The translations under genes were made by a program, and so were the position numbers. Source: Microbaculum sp051390635 (GTDB lineage: Bacteria > Pseudomonadota > Alphaproteobacteria > Rhizobiales > Tepidamorphaceae). Taken from it: DNA of 64,000 nt. Below are positions 1 through 8,256 of this stretch, piece by piece. Where the stretch lies: positions 744,001-808,000 of the forward strand of contig NZ_JBPODT010000001.1 of NCBI RefSeq assembly GCF_051390635.1. The letters run 5' to 3'. How positions within the stretch are numbered: the first letter of the stretch is position 1; every line of letters begins with the position of its first letter. The notes beneath the pieces were generated by a model, which was not told where the DNA came from, ran no database searches, and saw only the letters and a program-made list of their open reading frames with translations.

Positions 1-884
1 TCATGGGCACCAACGCGGTCGGCGGCATGGTCGTCGCCGGGCCGGAGGGCTTCGAAAAGGGCCAGTACCGCAAGTTCAACATCAAGGGCGCCGACCTGAC
101 GCCGGGCGACGACTACGCCATGATGCGCGAGGTGCTGACCCGGCGCTTCAAGCGGCTGCTCAAGGAAACTGGCCGCGCACCGGGCGGCGGCGACGCCCCC
201 GGCCACACCGCAGGCCCTCATCCCGAGGAGGGCGCGGATGCGCCGGTCTCGAGGGATGGGCGGGGGGCCGGGGCCGTCCCCCCGCCCTTCGAGACGCAGG
301 CTGCGCCTGCTCCTCAGGACGAGGGACCGGAGCAGATGCCGCGATCCCGGCGTGATCCCGAGGCGAGGCAAGGCGCCGTCTCGACGGATGACCTCGATAT
401 CCCAGACGTCGTCGAGGACGACGACTCCCCCTGGCCTGATCTGGTGCTGATCGACGGCGGCCAGGGCCAGCTGTCAGCCGCCCGCGCGGTGATGGCCGAG
501 CTCGGGCTGGAGGACGTTCCGTTGGTCGCCATCGCCAAGGGCGTCGACCGCGACGCCGGCCGCGAGGAGTTCCACATCCCCGGCCGCCAGCCCTTCCGCC
601 TCGCCCCGCGCGATCCGGTGCTCTACTTCGTCCAGCGCCTGCGCGACGAGGCGCACCGCTTCGCCATCGGCTCCCACCGCGCCCGCCGCAAGAAGGCGCT
701 CGCCGCCAACCCGCTCGACGAGATCGCCGGCATCGGCCCGACCCGCAAGCGCGCGCTGCTACGCCATTTCGGCTCGGCCAAGGCCGTCAGCCGCGCCGGC
801 CTCGCCGACCTCGAGGCCGCACCGGGCATCAGCGCCCAGATGGCGCGGCAGGTGTACGATTTCTTTCATGAAAGCGAAGGGTAA
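1..884 (+). CDS. uvrC: UvrABC system protein C, C-terminal part (5' end outside window)
   Basis: UvrC makes the dual incisions of nucleotide excision repair. The visible 293 residues begin inside the RNase H-like endonuclease domain (GTNAVGGMVVAGPEGFEKGQ, then KGQYRKFNI and LIDGGQGQL) and end in a tandem helix-hairpin-helix domain (LDEIAGIGPTRKRALLRHFG). Between RRFKRLLKET and WPDLVLIDGG lies an insertion of about 85 residues, rich in Pro, Gly, Ala and Asp; homologues normally have a short linker here. Part of the insertion is encoded by a 111-bp palindromic repeat (215-325), exactly 37 codons, so the frame is kept. The gene starts upstream of base 1. Identity is secure; whether the insertion changes activity is unknown. 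Confidence 0.95.
   Translation, partial: MGTNAVGGMVVAGPEGFEKGQYRKFNIKGADLTPGDDYAMMREVLTRRFKRLLKETGRAPGGGDAPGHTAGPHPEEGADAPVSRDGRGAGAVPPPFETQAAPAPQDEGPEQMPRSRRDPEARQGAVSTDDLDIPDVVEDDDSPWPDLVLIDGGQGQLSAARAVMAELGLEDVPLVAIAKGVDRDAGREEFHIPGRQPFRLAPRDPVLYFVQRLRDEAHRFAIGSHRARRKKALAANPLDEIAGIGPTRKRALLRHFGSAKAVSRAGLADLEAAPGISAQMARQVYDFFHESEG
213..327. repeat. Palindromic repeat element inside uvrC
   Basis: The left arm starts ccctcatcccgaggag at 215 and the right arm ends ctcctcaggacgaggg at 325. Inner blocks ggtctcgagggatgggc and gcccttcgagacgc also pair. The arms form a long imperfect hairpin around 265-280. The 111-bp core is a multiple of three and contains no stop in the uvrC frame. From memory it resembles the dispersed 'cctcatcctgaggag...cttcgagacg' palindromes of Hyphomicrobiales genomes; that assignment is inference. 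Confidence 0.75.
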
Positions 885-904
885 AGCCGGACTCCGCCGT
901 GGTC

Positions 905-1036
905 CGGGATACGGGGTTTGTTCAGGTGGCACGGCTGCGCCCAACAACAGGCCACGTGCTCCGGGCCTGATCCAGAGCCCCGGGGGCGCCTGGCAAGACC
1001 TCTCCCCCTCCGCTCATTCCCGCGAAGGCGGGAATC
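905..1036. repeat. Dispersed repeat, copy A (partner 1239-1371)
   Basis: The stretch running from gggatacggggtttgttcag through gtgctccgggcctgatccag and ggcaagacctctcccc to a cattcccgcgaaggcggg hairpin recurs in diverged form at 1239-1371. Shared blocks keep the same order and spacing, so this is one composite unit copied as a whole. Confidence 0.7.
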
Positions 1037-1068
1037 CAGCGGCCGCAGTACCGCGTCCTCTCCAGTCT

Positions 1069-1146
1069 CCACGTCATGCCCGGGCTCGACCCGGGCATCT
1101 TGTGCCACGCGCCCGGGATTGCCGGGTCAAGCCCGGCAATGACGTG
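1069..1146. repeat. Bipartite REP/BIME-like palindrome pair
   Basis: Two hairpins sit back to back: atgcccggg-ctcga-cccgggcat (1076-1098) and attgccggg-tcaag-cccggcaat (1118-1140). Both are framed by outer inverted ends ccacgtca and tgacgtgg. This is the usual bipartite organisation of alphaproteobacterial intergenic repeats, whose spurious translations read 'PGLDPGI' and 'AGSSPAMT'. Confidence 0.75.
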
Positions 1147-1238
1147 GAGGAGGAGTTTGGCAGGCGCTGGATGCGACCCATCGGCGGCAACATCGCAAGC
1201 AATCCTGCGTGGATGGGCTGCATGGGTCCCGTCAAGTC

Positions 1239-1371
1239 CGGGACACGGGTTTGTTCGGGTGGCACGGCCGAGCTTCACACCAAAGCCGCGTGCTCCGGGC
1301 TTGACCCGGAGCCCAGGGGACGGCTGGCGAGACCTCTCTGCCTCCGCTCGTTCCCGCGAAAGCGGGACTCC
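1239..1371. repeat. Dispersed repeat, copy B (partner 905-1036)
   Basis: This is the second copy of the composite unit at 905-1036: ccgggacacgggtttgttcg, then gtgctccgggcttgacccgg, ggcgagacctctctgcctcc and a ttcccgcgaaagcgggac hairpin. Divergence between the copies is moderate, so the duplication is older than the 348-bp array further on. Confidence 0.7.
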
Positions 1372-1813
1372 GCAAGCCGTGGCGCGAGGCCGTGCCCCAG
1401 GCGGGCCGATCCCCGCTTGCGCGGGGAGGAGCGGCCGGGACGGGCGCGTGAAGGGATCGGGATCAGTTCTGCCGATTCCATTCTTCTTTTCAGTCTCTTA
1501 CGCGAATTCCGAGCCCATTTTCTTCACGCCTTGCGAAACGGGCGTATCCTAGCCCCCATCCCCTTCCACGCGGGGGCGTGCCTGGATCCGACACGGGCTC
1601 ACGCGGAAGGGGAGCGGCGCCTCCATGGTCCGTCGTCGGGACGGATCATCGGGGAGGATGTGGATCGCCGGTCCCGTACTACGGCGGGGCCGTGGTAGAC
1701 CAGCACGACAACGCCGGTCGCCGGGGCGCGCGTCAGGCTCCCATGGTCGGGGGTACAACGGCGAACCGCAGCGATACGGCCGCAGGCGGTCCGAGGGTCC
1801 AGAAATCGCCGCG

Positions 1814-1874
1814 GCGGGCGCTCGCAGGAGCACCGTTTCGGACTACCCGCATTGGTGCTTTCGCGAGCGCCCGC
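1814..1874. repeat. Strong isolated hairpin in gene-free region
   Basis: A perfect 12-bp stem, gcgggcgctcgc (1814-1825) with gcgagcgcccgc (1863-1874), encloses an inner 6-bp stem agcacc (1829-1834) with ggtgct (1854-1859). No T-run follows on either strand, so it is not an obvious terminator. It lies in the least repetitive part of the region (about 1480-1960), where I recognise no gene. Confidence 0.6.
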
Positions 1875-2037
1875 GCCCCATCGGGGCGGATGATGGGTTC
1901 TTTGAAAAGCGGCGACCGCCGCCGCGCTGAATCGGAATTGCGCCCCCCGCGCGTTGGACGCCGGGGCGGATTACGCATGCCTCGGCCTGTCTTTGGCGGG
2001 CACGTTCCGGCAATCCATGACCACGGTGGCCATGAAT

Positions 2038-2863
2038 GCCCGGGACAAGCCCGGGCATGACAGCAAGAGCAAGGCGCGCGGCCGCGCCGTTCGCTGCCCC
2101 CTCTCCCCTTGCGGGAGAGGGATGGGGAGAGGGGTTGCGGCGCGCACGCGCCGCCGAGGACAACTGCCCCGGCCCGCGCTTTCGATATCGGTTGCCGCGC
2201 CGCACGGAGGAGCTGCATGGGTCCCGGATCAAGTCCGGGACACGGAGTTTGTTCGGAGGCACGGCCGTGCCTCACCCCAGCCTGTCACTGCAGGTGGATC
2301 TTTAGCCCCCGGACTTGTTCCGGGGGATGGTCCGGCAATCCAGGACCACCGTCCTCGCTACAGGCGTGACCACCGTGGCCATGGATGCCCGGGACCAGCC
2401 CGGGCATGACAGCGGGAGCAGAGGCATGGCCGCGCCGTTCGCTGCCCCCTCTCCCCTTGCGGGAGAGGGATGGGGAGAGGGGTTGCGGCGCGGATGCGCC
2501 GCGGAGAACAACTGCCCCGGCCCGCGCTTTCGATATAGGTTGCCGCGCCGCACGGAGGAGCTGCATGGGTCCCGGATCAAGTCCGGGACACGGAGTTTGT
2601 TCGGAAGCACGGCCGTGCCTCACCCCAGCCTGTCACTGCAGGTGGATCTTTAGCCCCCGGACTTGTTCCGGGGGATGGTCCGGCAATCCAGGACCACCGT
2701 CCTCGCTAAAGGCGTGACCACCGTGGCCATGGATGCCCGGGACAAGCCCGGGCATGACAGCAAGAGCAAGGGGCGAGGCCGTGCCCCACACTGCCCCCTC
2801 TCCCCTTGCGGGAGAGGGCTGGGGAGAGGGGTTGCGGCGCGGATGCGCCGTGAAGGACAACTG
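2038..2863. repeat. 348-bp tandem repeat, two full copies plus a partial third
   Basis: Units start at gcccggga at 2038, 2387 and 2735, giving periods of 349 and 348 bp. Copies one and two are nearly identical over their length, and the third stops after about 130 bp, just before the stop codon of the next gene. Each unit joins a gcccggga/cccgggc hairpin, a ccctctccccttgcgggag module, a cccggatcaagtccggg hairpin and an accaccgtggccatg block. High identity points to recent unequal duplication. Confidence 0.85.
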
Positions 2864-2876
2864 GCTTGGCCTGCCC

Positions 2877-4067
2877 CTAAGCGGCCTGTCCCGCGACCCA
2901 GCCCGACGACCATGCCCACTGGAAATTGTAGCCGCCGAGCCAGCCGGTGACGTCAACCACCTCGCCGATGAAGAACAGCCCCGGTACGGCGCGCGCGGCC
3001 ATCGTCTTCTGGTCGAGGTCGCGGGTATCGACGCCGCCGACGGTCACTTCCGCCGTGCGATAGCCTTCCGACCCGACCGGCTTCACCGTCCAGGCGTTCA
3101 CGCCCGCGCCGACCCGGCGAAGCACCGCGTCGGAGCAGTCGGCGAGATTGCCCCCCGGCCCGGTCCGCACGCCCGCCATCTCGCAGACCGCCTGGGCAAG
3201 CCGCTTCGGCAGCAGGTCGGCGAGCACCGTCGACACCGCACGTTTCCCGGCTTGCGCACGCGCGGCCTTCAGATGACCGAACGCGTCGGTTCCCGGCAGC
3301 ATATCGACGGTGATCGCCTCGCCCTCGCGCCAGTAGGACGAGATCTGCAGGATCGCCGGCCCGCTAAGGCCCCGATGGGTGAACAGCATGGCTTCCGCGA
3401 ACCGCGTCTTGCCGCAGGCGACGACCGCGTCGACGGAGACGCCGGCAAGCGGCTTCAGCCGCTCCAGCAGCCCCGCCTCGAAGGTGAGCGGCACGAGGCC
3501 CGGCCGGGTCTCGGTGATGCGCAGGCCGAACCGGCGGGCGACGTCGTAGCCGAAGCCGCTCGCCCCCATCTTCGGGATCGACTTGCCGCCCGTGGCGATC
3601 ACCACCGAAGAACAGGCGATCGGACCTTCCGTTGTCGCGACCATGAAGCCGTCGCCGGTCCTCTCGATGCCGTCGACGCTGGTGGACAGCCGCACCTGCG
3701 CCCCGGCCCGCGCCATCTCGGCCTTGAGCATGTCGATGATCTGTCTGGCCGAGCCGTCGCAGAAGAGCTGTCCCAGCGTCTTCTCGTGCCAGGCGATGCC
3801 GTGTTGTTCGACCAGCTTGATGAAGTCGTGCTGCGTATAGCGGCTCAGCGCGGATTTGCAGAAATGCGGGTTCTGCGACAGGAAGGCCTTCGGGCCCGCG
3901 CCGAGATTGGTGAAATTGCAGCGCCCGCCGCCGGAAATGCGGATCTTCTCGCCGGGCGTGCCGTTGTGTTCGACCACGAGCACCGAGCGGCCGCGGCGGC
4001 CCGCCTCGATCGCGCACATCATGCCCGCCGCGCCGGCGCCGATGATCAGGACGTCCACATGTTCCAT
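2877..4067 (-). CDS. BaiN/HI0933-family FAD-dependent oxidoreductase
   Basis: This 396-residue cytosolic flavoprotein has an N-terminal dinucleotide-binding loop (VLIIGAGAAGMMCAIEAGRR, residues 6-25), the family hallmark GEKIRISGGGRCNFTN near residue 40 and the C-terminal GEVVDVTGWLGGYNFQWAWS motif that closes the FAD site. It belongs to the HI0933/YhiN family; the physiological substrate of most members is unknown. It converges on uvrC and ends where the repeat array stops. Length is normal for the family, the start gives a standard N-terminus, and no partner gene suggests a pathway. Confidence 0.9.
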   Translation of the reverse strand: MEHVDVLIIGAGAAGMMCAIEAGRRGRSVLVVEHNGTPGEKIRISGGGRCNFTNLGAGPKAFLSQNPHFCKSALSRYTQHDFIKLVEQHGIAWHEKTLGQLFCDGSARQIIDMLKAEMARAGAQVRLSTSVDGIERTGDGFMVATTEGPIACSSVVIATGGKSIPKMGASGFGYDVARRFGLRITETRPGLVPLTFEAGLLERLKPLAGVSVDAVVACGKTRFAEAMLFTHRGLSGPAILQISSYWREGEAITVDMLPGTDAFGHLKAARAQAGKRAVSTVLADLLPKRLAQAVCEMAGVRTGPGGNLADCSDAVLRRVGAGVNAWTVKPVGSEGYRTAEVTVGGVDTRDLDQKTMAARAVPGLFFIGEVVDVTGWLGGYNFQWAWSSGWVAGQAA

Positions 4068-4271
4068 GCGGGCGGTGTGGCCGTTGCCGGCGGCCCCGTC
4101 AATGGTGGAGTCGCGGGCACGACTGCCGGGACGCGAATATCGGGCACGGGACCGGCAGCCGCGTTAACCGCCGCGACAGTCGGCCCTCTTCCGCTTTTCC
4201 CGGAACGCTATAGTTCTGACACACGGATACCCTAGAAGCGCATCGAACCCATTGACGCGCGGGGGATTCCC

Positions 4272-4877
4272 ATGGTGACTGAAGGCATGACGAGTTCGTC
4301 GACCCACGCGCGGGGCCATGCAACGTCCCTGCCGAATATCCTGACCTACGGCCGCATCGCCGCGGTGCCGGCCATGGTCGCCTGTTTCTATCTGGAAGGC
4401 CATCTGGCGAACTGGCTGGCGCTGACGGTCTTCATCGCCGCCTCCATCACCGACTTCCTCGACGGCTATCTCGCCCGCGCCTGGCAGCAGCAGTCCGCGC
4501 TCGGCCGCATGCTCGATCCGATCGCCGACAAGCTGCTGGTCGCCGCCGCCCTGATGATGCTGGTCGATGCCGGCACCATCGGCGGCTGGTCACTGCTCGC
4601 CGCCATCATCATCCTGAGCCGCGAGATCCTCGTTTCCGGCCTGCGCGAATTCCTCGCCGAGCTGCGCGTGTCCGTGCCGGTCACGACGCTGGCCAAATGG
4701 AAGACGACCATGCAGATGGTGGCCATCGGCTTCCTGCTCGCCGGCCCCGCCGGCGACGCCGTCATCCCCGGCGTTAGCCTGGTCGGCCTGACGCTGCTCT
4801 GGCTCTCGGCGATTTTGACCCTTTATACTGGTTGGGACTACTTCCGCGCCGGCATCCGCCACGCGATGGAAGAGTAG
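4272..4877 (+). CDS. pgsA: CDP-diacylglycerol--glycerol-3-phosphate 3-phosphatidyltransferase
   Basis: PgsA makes phosphatidylglycerophosphate, the committed step to phosphatidylglycerol, at the inner membrane. The CDP-alcohol phosphotransferase signature is intact at DGYLARAWQQQSALGRMLDP followed by IADK, with all Asp ligands present. About five hydrophobic helices follow, including LVAAALMMLVD and LTLLWLSAILTLY. The protein is 201 residues; an alternative start at 4287 (MTSSST) would shorten it by five. The gene precedes moaD by 19 bp. A possible -10 element (ctatagt) lies near 4208. Confidence 0.93.
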   Translation: MVTEGMTSSSTHARGHATSLPNILTYGRIAAVPAMVACFYLEGHLANWLALTVFIAASITDFLDGYLARAWQQQSALGRMLDPIADKLLVAAALMMLVDAGTIGGWSLLAAIIILSREILVSGLREFLAELRVSVPVTTLAKWKTTMQMVAIGFLLAGPAGDAVIPGVSLVGLTLLWLSAILTLYTGWDYFRAGIRHAMEE

Positions 4878-4896
4878 AAGCAACGAGGTACAGGGT

Positions 4897-5148
4897 TTGA
4901 AAGCTCTCTATTTCGCATGGATCCGCGAACGCACGGGCCTTGCCGAGGAAGTCATCGAGCCGCCGGCGACCGTGAAGACGGCCGGCGACCTGATCGAATG
5001 GCTCAAGGGCCGCGGCGAGGAGTTCGAGTACGCCTTCGGCAACGAGCACGTGGTGCGCATCGCCATCGACCGCGCCCATGTCCAGCGCGACGCGCCGATT
5101 GAGGGCGCCCGCGAGATCGCCTTCTTCCCGCCGATGACCGGCGGCTGA
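4897..5148 (+). CDS. moaD: Molybdopterin synthase sulfur carrier subunit MoaD
   Basis: MoaD is the small ubiquitin-like subunit of molybdopterin synthase; its thiocarboxylated C-terminus donates sulfur to precursor Z. The 83-residue product ends in the required Gly-Gly (FFPPMTGG) and has the expected beta-grasp length. The start is TTG (4897-4899): no in-frame ATG exists before the conserved MKALYFAWIRERTG segment, and a gaggt-type ribosome site precedes it at about 4885. moaE follows 12 bp downstream, so the two subunits are co-expressed. Confidence 0.92.
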   Translation: MKALYFAWIRERTGLAEEVIEPPATVKTAGDLIEWLKGRGEEFEYAFGNEHVVRIAIDRAHVQRDAPIEGAREIAFFPPMTGG

Positions 5149-5160
5149 CCGGGGCCTGAC

Positions 5161-5643
5161 ATGGCCGACGAACCGATCATCGACGTGCGCGTCCAGGCAG
5201 GGCCGTTCGATGCCGCGGGCGAAGCGAAACGGCTCGCCGCTCTCGCCGATGTCGGCGCCGTGGTCACCTTCACCGGCATCTGCCGGTCCGACGGCGGCAG
5301 GCTGAAAGGCCTCGAGCTCGAGCACTATCCCGGCATGGCCGAGGCGGAGATCGCCCGCGTTGCCGCGGAAGCCGCCCGCCGCTGGCCGATCGCCGGCGCT
5401 GTCGCGATCCACCGCTACGGCGTCATCGCGGCCGGCGACGACATCGTCCTGGTGGTGACCGCCTCGCCCCACCGCGCTGCCGCCTTCGCCGCCGCCGAGT
5501 TCCTGATGGACTGGCTCAAGACCCGCGCGCCGTTCTGGAAGCGCGAGATCTTCGCCGACGGCGGCTTCGGCGACTGGGTGGAGGCCAGGGCGGCGGACGA
5601 CCACGCCGCCGACCGCTGGCGGCTCGACAGGGCCGCCGAGTAG
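5161..5643 (+). CDS. moaE: Molybdopterin synthase catalytic subunit MoaE
   Basis: MoaE is the large catalytic subunit of molybdopterin synthase and forms an alpha2-beta2 complex with MoaD. Family landmarks are LKGLELEHYPGMAEAEI near residue 50, IHRYGVIAAGDDIVLVV near residue 80, and SPHRAAAFAAAEFLMDWLKT followed by APFWKRE with the active-site lysine. At 160 residues it is of normal length. It is last in the pgsA-moaD-moaE string. No clear terminator is visible after it. Confidence 0.94.
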   Translation: MADEPIIDVRVQAGPFDAAGEAKRLAALADVGAVVTFTGICRSDGGRLKGLELEHYPGMAEAEIARVAAEAARRWPIAGAVAIHRYGVIAAGDDIVLVVTASPHRAAAFAAAEFLMDWLKTRAPFWKREIFADGGFGDWVEARAADDHAADRWRLDRAAE

Positions 5644-5825
5644 CGCCCGCCGGCCGCCCCTCCCCAGACAGGTCGAGGCAGAGGTCAAGGCAGGGCAGAC
5701 ATGCGCTATCGAAGGTTGTTTGCGGGCGCTTTCTCCCGTTCAATAATCGACCCGGATCAACGTCCGTCCGTGCGTCGGGTCTGGTGCACGGATTCCCGAA
5801 ACATGAAACTGATCGACGCGCCCAC

Positions 5826-7076
5826 ATGACACCACGCGCCGCCGGCAGCGCCAACGCGTTCTCGCTCCCGTTCGCCGAGTTCGTGGCGATCATCGCGATG
5901 CTGATGGCGCTCACCGCGCTCTCGGTCGATATCATGCTGCCGGCCCTGCCGATGATCGCCGACGACCTCGCCGTCGCCGATCCCAACGACCGGCAGCTGA
6001 TGATAACCGCCTACATGCTCGGCTTCGCGGCGGCCATGCCGGTCTACGGCCCGCTGTCGGACCGGTTCGGGCGCAAGCTGATCCTCACCGTCGGCCTCGG
6101 CATCTTCGTGCTGGCGTCGCTGGGCACGCTGCTGGCGGATTCGTTTTCCTCCATGCTGCTGCTGCGGGCCCTGCAGGGCATCGGCTCCGCGTCGCCGCGC
6201 ATCGTCGGCATCGCCGTCGTGCGCGACAAGTTCGAGGGCCGGGACATGGCCCGCGTCATGTCCTTCGTCATGATCGTCTTCATCATCCTGCCGATGCTGG
6301 CCCCGGCCATGGGCAGCGGCATCCTGGCGCTGGGCAGCTGGCACCTGATCTTCGTCGCCCTGCTGCTGTTCAGCTTGGCGATCGCCGTCTGGGTGCAGGC
6401 CCGGCTTCCCGAGACGCGGCCGCCGGAGGAACGCGAACCTCTGTCGGTGCGGTGGCTGGGCCATGCGCTTTACCGGACGGTCTCGAACCGCGAGACGCTC
6501 GGCTACACCATCGCCACCGCGTTCATCTTCGGGCCGCTGCTCGCCTACATCAATTCGGCGCAGCAGATTTTCGTCGAGTCATTCGAGACCGGCGAGCTGT
6601 TCCCGCTGTTTTTCGCGATGATTTCGGCGTCGCTGGCCGTTGCCGCGTTTATGAACGGCCGGCTGGTCGTCCGGATCGGCATGCGCCCGCTCTCGCATGC
6701 CGCGCTCATCGGCTTCGTCGTGATCGCCGCCACGCATCTCGCCGTGGTGTTGATCTACGGCCACTCGCCATCGGTCTGGCTGTTCTGCGCCTTCCTGGCC
6801 GCCAACTTCTTCTGTTTCGGCATGATGATGCCGAACTTCAACGCCATGGCGATGGAACCGCTCGGCAACATCGCCGGCGTGGCCGCCTCCTTCGTCGGCG
6901 CGATCACGACGGCCGGCGCGACGGTCTTCGGCTGGTATGTCGGCCTTCTCTACGACGGAACCGTGGTGCCGCTGCTCTCGGGATTCCTGGTTCTCGGCAC
7001 CCTGGCGCTGATTACGGTTCTGATCACCGAGCGCGGCCGCCTGTTCAAGCCGCATCACGCGGCGCCGGCCGAATAA
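5826..7076 (+). CDS. MFS drug exporter, Bcr/CflA type
   Basis: A twelve-helix major facilitator of the DHA1 drug:proton antiporter group. Motif A between helices 2 and 3 reads GPLSDRFGRKLIL, and the first helix carries SVDIMLPALPMIADDL, typical of Bcr/CflA proteins. RALQGIGSASPRIVG matches motif C-like sequence in helix 4/5. I start at ATG 5826 because the extra 14 residues from GTG 5784 are not membrane-like; neither start has a good ribosome site. Substrate cannot be told from sequence. It converges on ilvE. Confidence 0.85.
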   Translation: MTPRAAGSANAFSLPFAEFVAIIAMLMALTALSVDIMLPALPMIADDLAVADPNDRQLMITAYMLGFAAAMPVYGPLSDRFGRKLILTVGLGIFVLASLGTLLADSFSSMLLLRALQGIGSASPRIVGIAVVRDKFEGRDMARVMSFVMIVFIILPMLAPAMGSGILALGSWHLIFVALLLFSLAIAVWVQARLPETRPPEEREPLSVRWLGHALYRTVSNRETLGYTIATAFIFGPLLAYINSAQQIFVESFETGELFPLFFAMISASLAVAAFMNGRLVVRIGMRPLSHAALIGFVVIAATHLAVVLIYGHSPSVWLFCAFLAANFFCFGMMMPNFNAMAMEPLGNIAGVAASFVGAITTAGATVFGWYVGLLYDGTVVPLLSGFLVLGTLALITVLITERGRLFKPHHAAPAE

Positions 7077-7080
7077 CAAA

Positions 7081-7113
7081 ACGGCGCGGATCCCACCGGG
7101 GACCCCGCGCCGT
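7081..7113 (-). terminator. Intrinsic terminator for ilvE
   Basis: acggcgcgg (7081-7089) pairs with ccgcgccgt (7105-7113). Read on the reverse strand the hairpin is followed by ttttgtta, so it suits the ilvE transcript; it sits between the two convergent genes. Confidence 0.75.
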
Positions 7114-7139
7114 CCGGCCTTAGCCGTTTCGCAAATCGG

Positions 7140-8048
7140 TCAGCGAACCGCCGCCGCCATCTGTTTGGCCGGCTGCTTCGGCTGAACTTCCTCGCTGTAG
7201 TCGTTCATCAGCGTCAGTGTGATGTTGCCGGGCGTGAAGGTGTAGGGCCCGATCTCGGAGACCGGCGTCACTTCCGCCGCCGTGCCGCAGATGAAGCACT
7301 CCTCGAACCCTTCCATCTCTTCCGGCTTGATGTGCCGCTCGACCAGCTGGTAGCCGCGCCGCTTGGCCAGATCGATGACGGTGCGCCGGGTGATGCCGTC
7401 AAGGAAGCAGTCCGGCGTCGGCGTGTGCAGAACGCCGTCCTTGACGAAGAAGACGTTGGCGCCGGTCGCCTCGGCCACGTAGCCGCGCCAGTCGAACATC
7501 AGCGCGTCGGCAAAGCCCTTCTTCTCGGCCTTGTGCTTGGAGATCGTGCAGATCATGTAGAGGCCCGCGGCCTTCGACTTGCACGGCGCGGTGCGCGGAT
7601 CGGGACGCCGGAACTCGGCGATATCGAGCCGGATGCCCTTGGCCCGCTGCGCCGGATCGAAATAGGACGGCCACTCCCACACGGCGATCGCCAGATGGAT
7701 CTTGTTGTGCTGGGCCGACACGCCCATCATCTCGCTGCCGCGCCAGGAGACCGGGCGCACATAGGCGTCGGAATAGCCCTGCTCGCGCAGAACGGCGTTG
7801 CAGGCGTCGTTGATCTCGTCGACGGAATAGGGGATCTCGAAATCCAGCAGGCGGGCCGACTCGTGCAGCCGACGGGTATGCTCGTCGAGCTTGAAGATCT
7901 CGCCGCCATAGGCCCGCTCGCCCTCGAATACGGCGCTCGCATAGTGCAGCCCGTGGCTGAGAACGTGCAGATTTGCGTCCGTCCACGGCACCATGCGGCC
8001 GTCATACCAGATGACGCCCTCACGCTGATCGAAGGGAAGAGACGACAT
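7140..8048 (-). CDS. ilvE: Branched-chain amino acid aminotransferase
   Basis: A PLP-dependent fold-type IV aminotransferase that carries out the last step of Leu, Ile and Val synthesis and the first step of their breakdown. The Schiff-base lysine lies in PCKSKAAGLYMICTISK (about residues 155-171); FGADALMFDW-type and EATGANVFFVKDG segments and the GITRRTVIDLAK motif complete the cofactor site. At 302 residues it is of usual length. It is divergent from the MarR-type gene across 208 bp that contain an inverted repeat. Confidence 0.93.
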   Translation of the reverse strand: MSSLPFDQREGVIWYDGRMVPWTDANLHVLSHGLHYASAVFEGERAYGGEIFKLDEHTRRLHESARLLDFEIPYSVDEINDACNAVLREQGYSDAYVRPVSWRGSEMMGVSAQHNKIHLAIAVWEWPSYFDPAQRAKGIRLDIAEFRRPDPRTAPCKSKAAGLYMICTISKHKAEKKGFADALMFDWRGYVAEATGANVFFVKDGVLHTPTPDCFLDGITRRTVIDLAKRRGYQLVERHIKPEEMEGFEECFICGTAAEVTPVSEIGPYTFTPGNITLTLMNDYSEEVQPKQPAKQMAAAVR

Positions 8049-8169
8049 GACTTACTCCTTGGCGTTGCCCGATTGCGCCCCAATCCCTTGGCAGGCGGCA
8101 TGGGCTTTGCGTGTTGATGCGACAATCGGTATCTTCCGCCTGAACAGGCCAGTCAATAGCGGGTGCGCT

Positions 8170-8220
8170 ATCGTTTAGCCTTGAACGGCGATCGCGGCGA
8201 CCGATTATTTCGCAAACGAT
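8170..8220. promoter_or_regulatory. Inverted repeat in ilvE/marR divergent promoter
   Basis: atcgttt (8170-8176) and aaacgat (8214-8220) are inverted 7-bp arms in the 208-bp region between ilvE and the MarR gene. A MarR dimer binding here could control both directions. This is a suggestion from position and symmetry only. Confidence 0.3.
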
Positions 8221-8256
8221 CGTCTATCCGTAACAATCGAAAAAAATTATGTCAAT

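Larger units (their letters stand above)
885..2876. repeat. Gene-free mosaic of intergenic palindromes and repeats
   Basis: Nearly 2 kb between uvrC and the HI0933-type gene hold no recognisable gene. Open frames here are low-complexity translations of repeats. Visible modules are attcccgc-gaag-gcgggaat (1016-1035), a bipartite element at 1069-1146, ccctctccccttgcgggag modules near 2100, 2450 and 2800, and gcccggga-caagcccgggc modules near 2040, 2390 and 2737. In related genomes as I recall them uvrC, pgsA, moaD and moaE lie close together, so this block and the next gene look like an insertion into that string. Confidence 0.8.

Noticed and set aside
868..2956. Several open frames of 60-276 codons on both strands in the repeat region
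   Set aside because: They translate the repeats (PGLDPGI, SREGGNP, PLAGEGWGEG) and occur again in identical form in each repeat copy.
5784..5825. GTG start for the Bcr/CflA-type exporter
   Set aside because: The 14 extra residues are polar and unlike the family N-terminus; ATG 5826 leads directly into the first helix.
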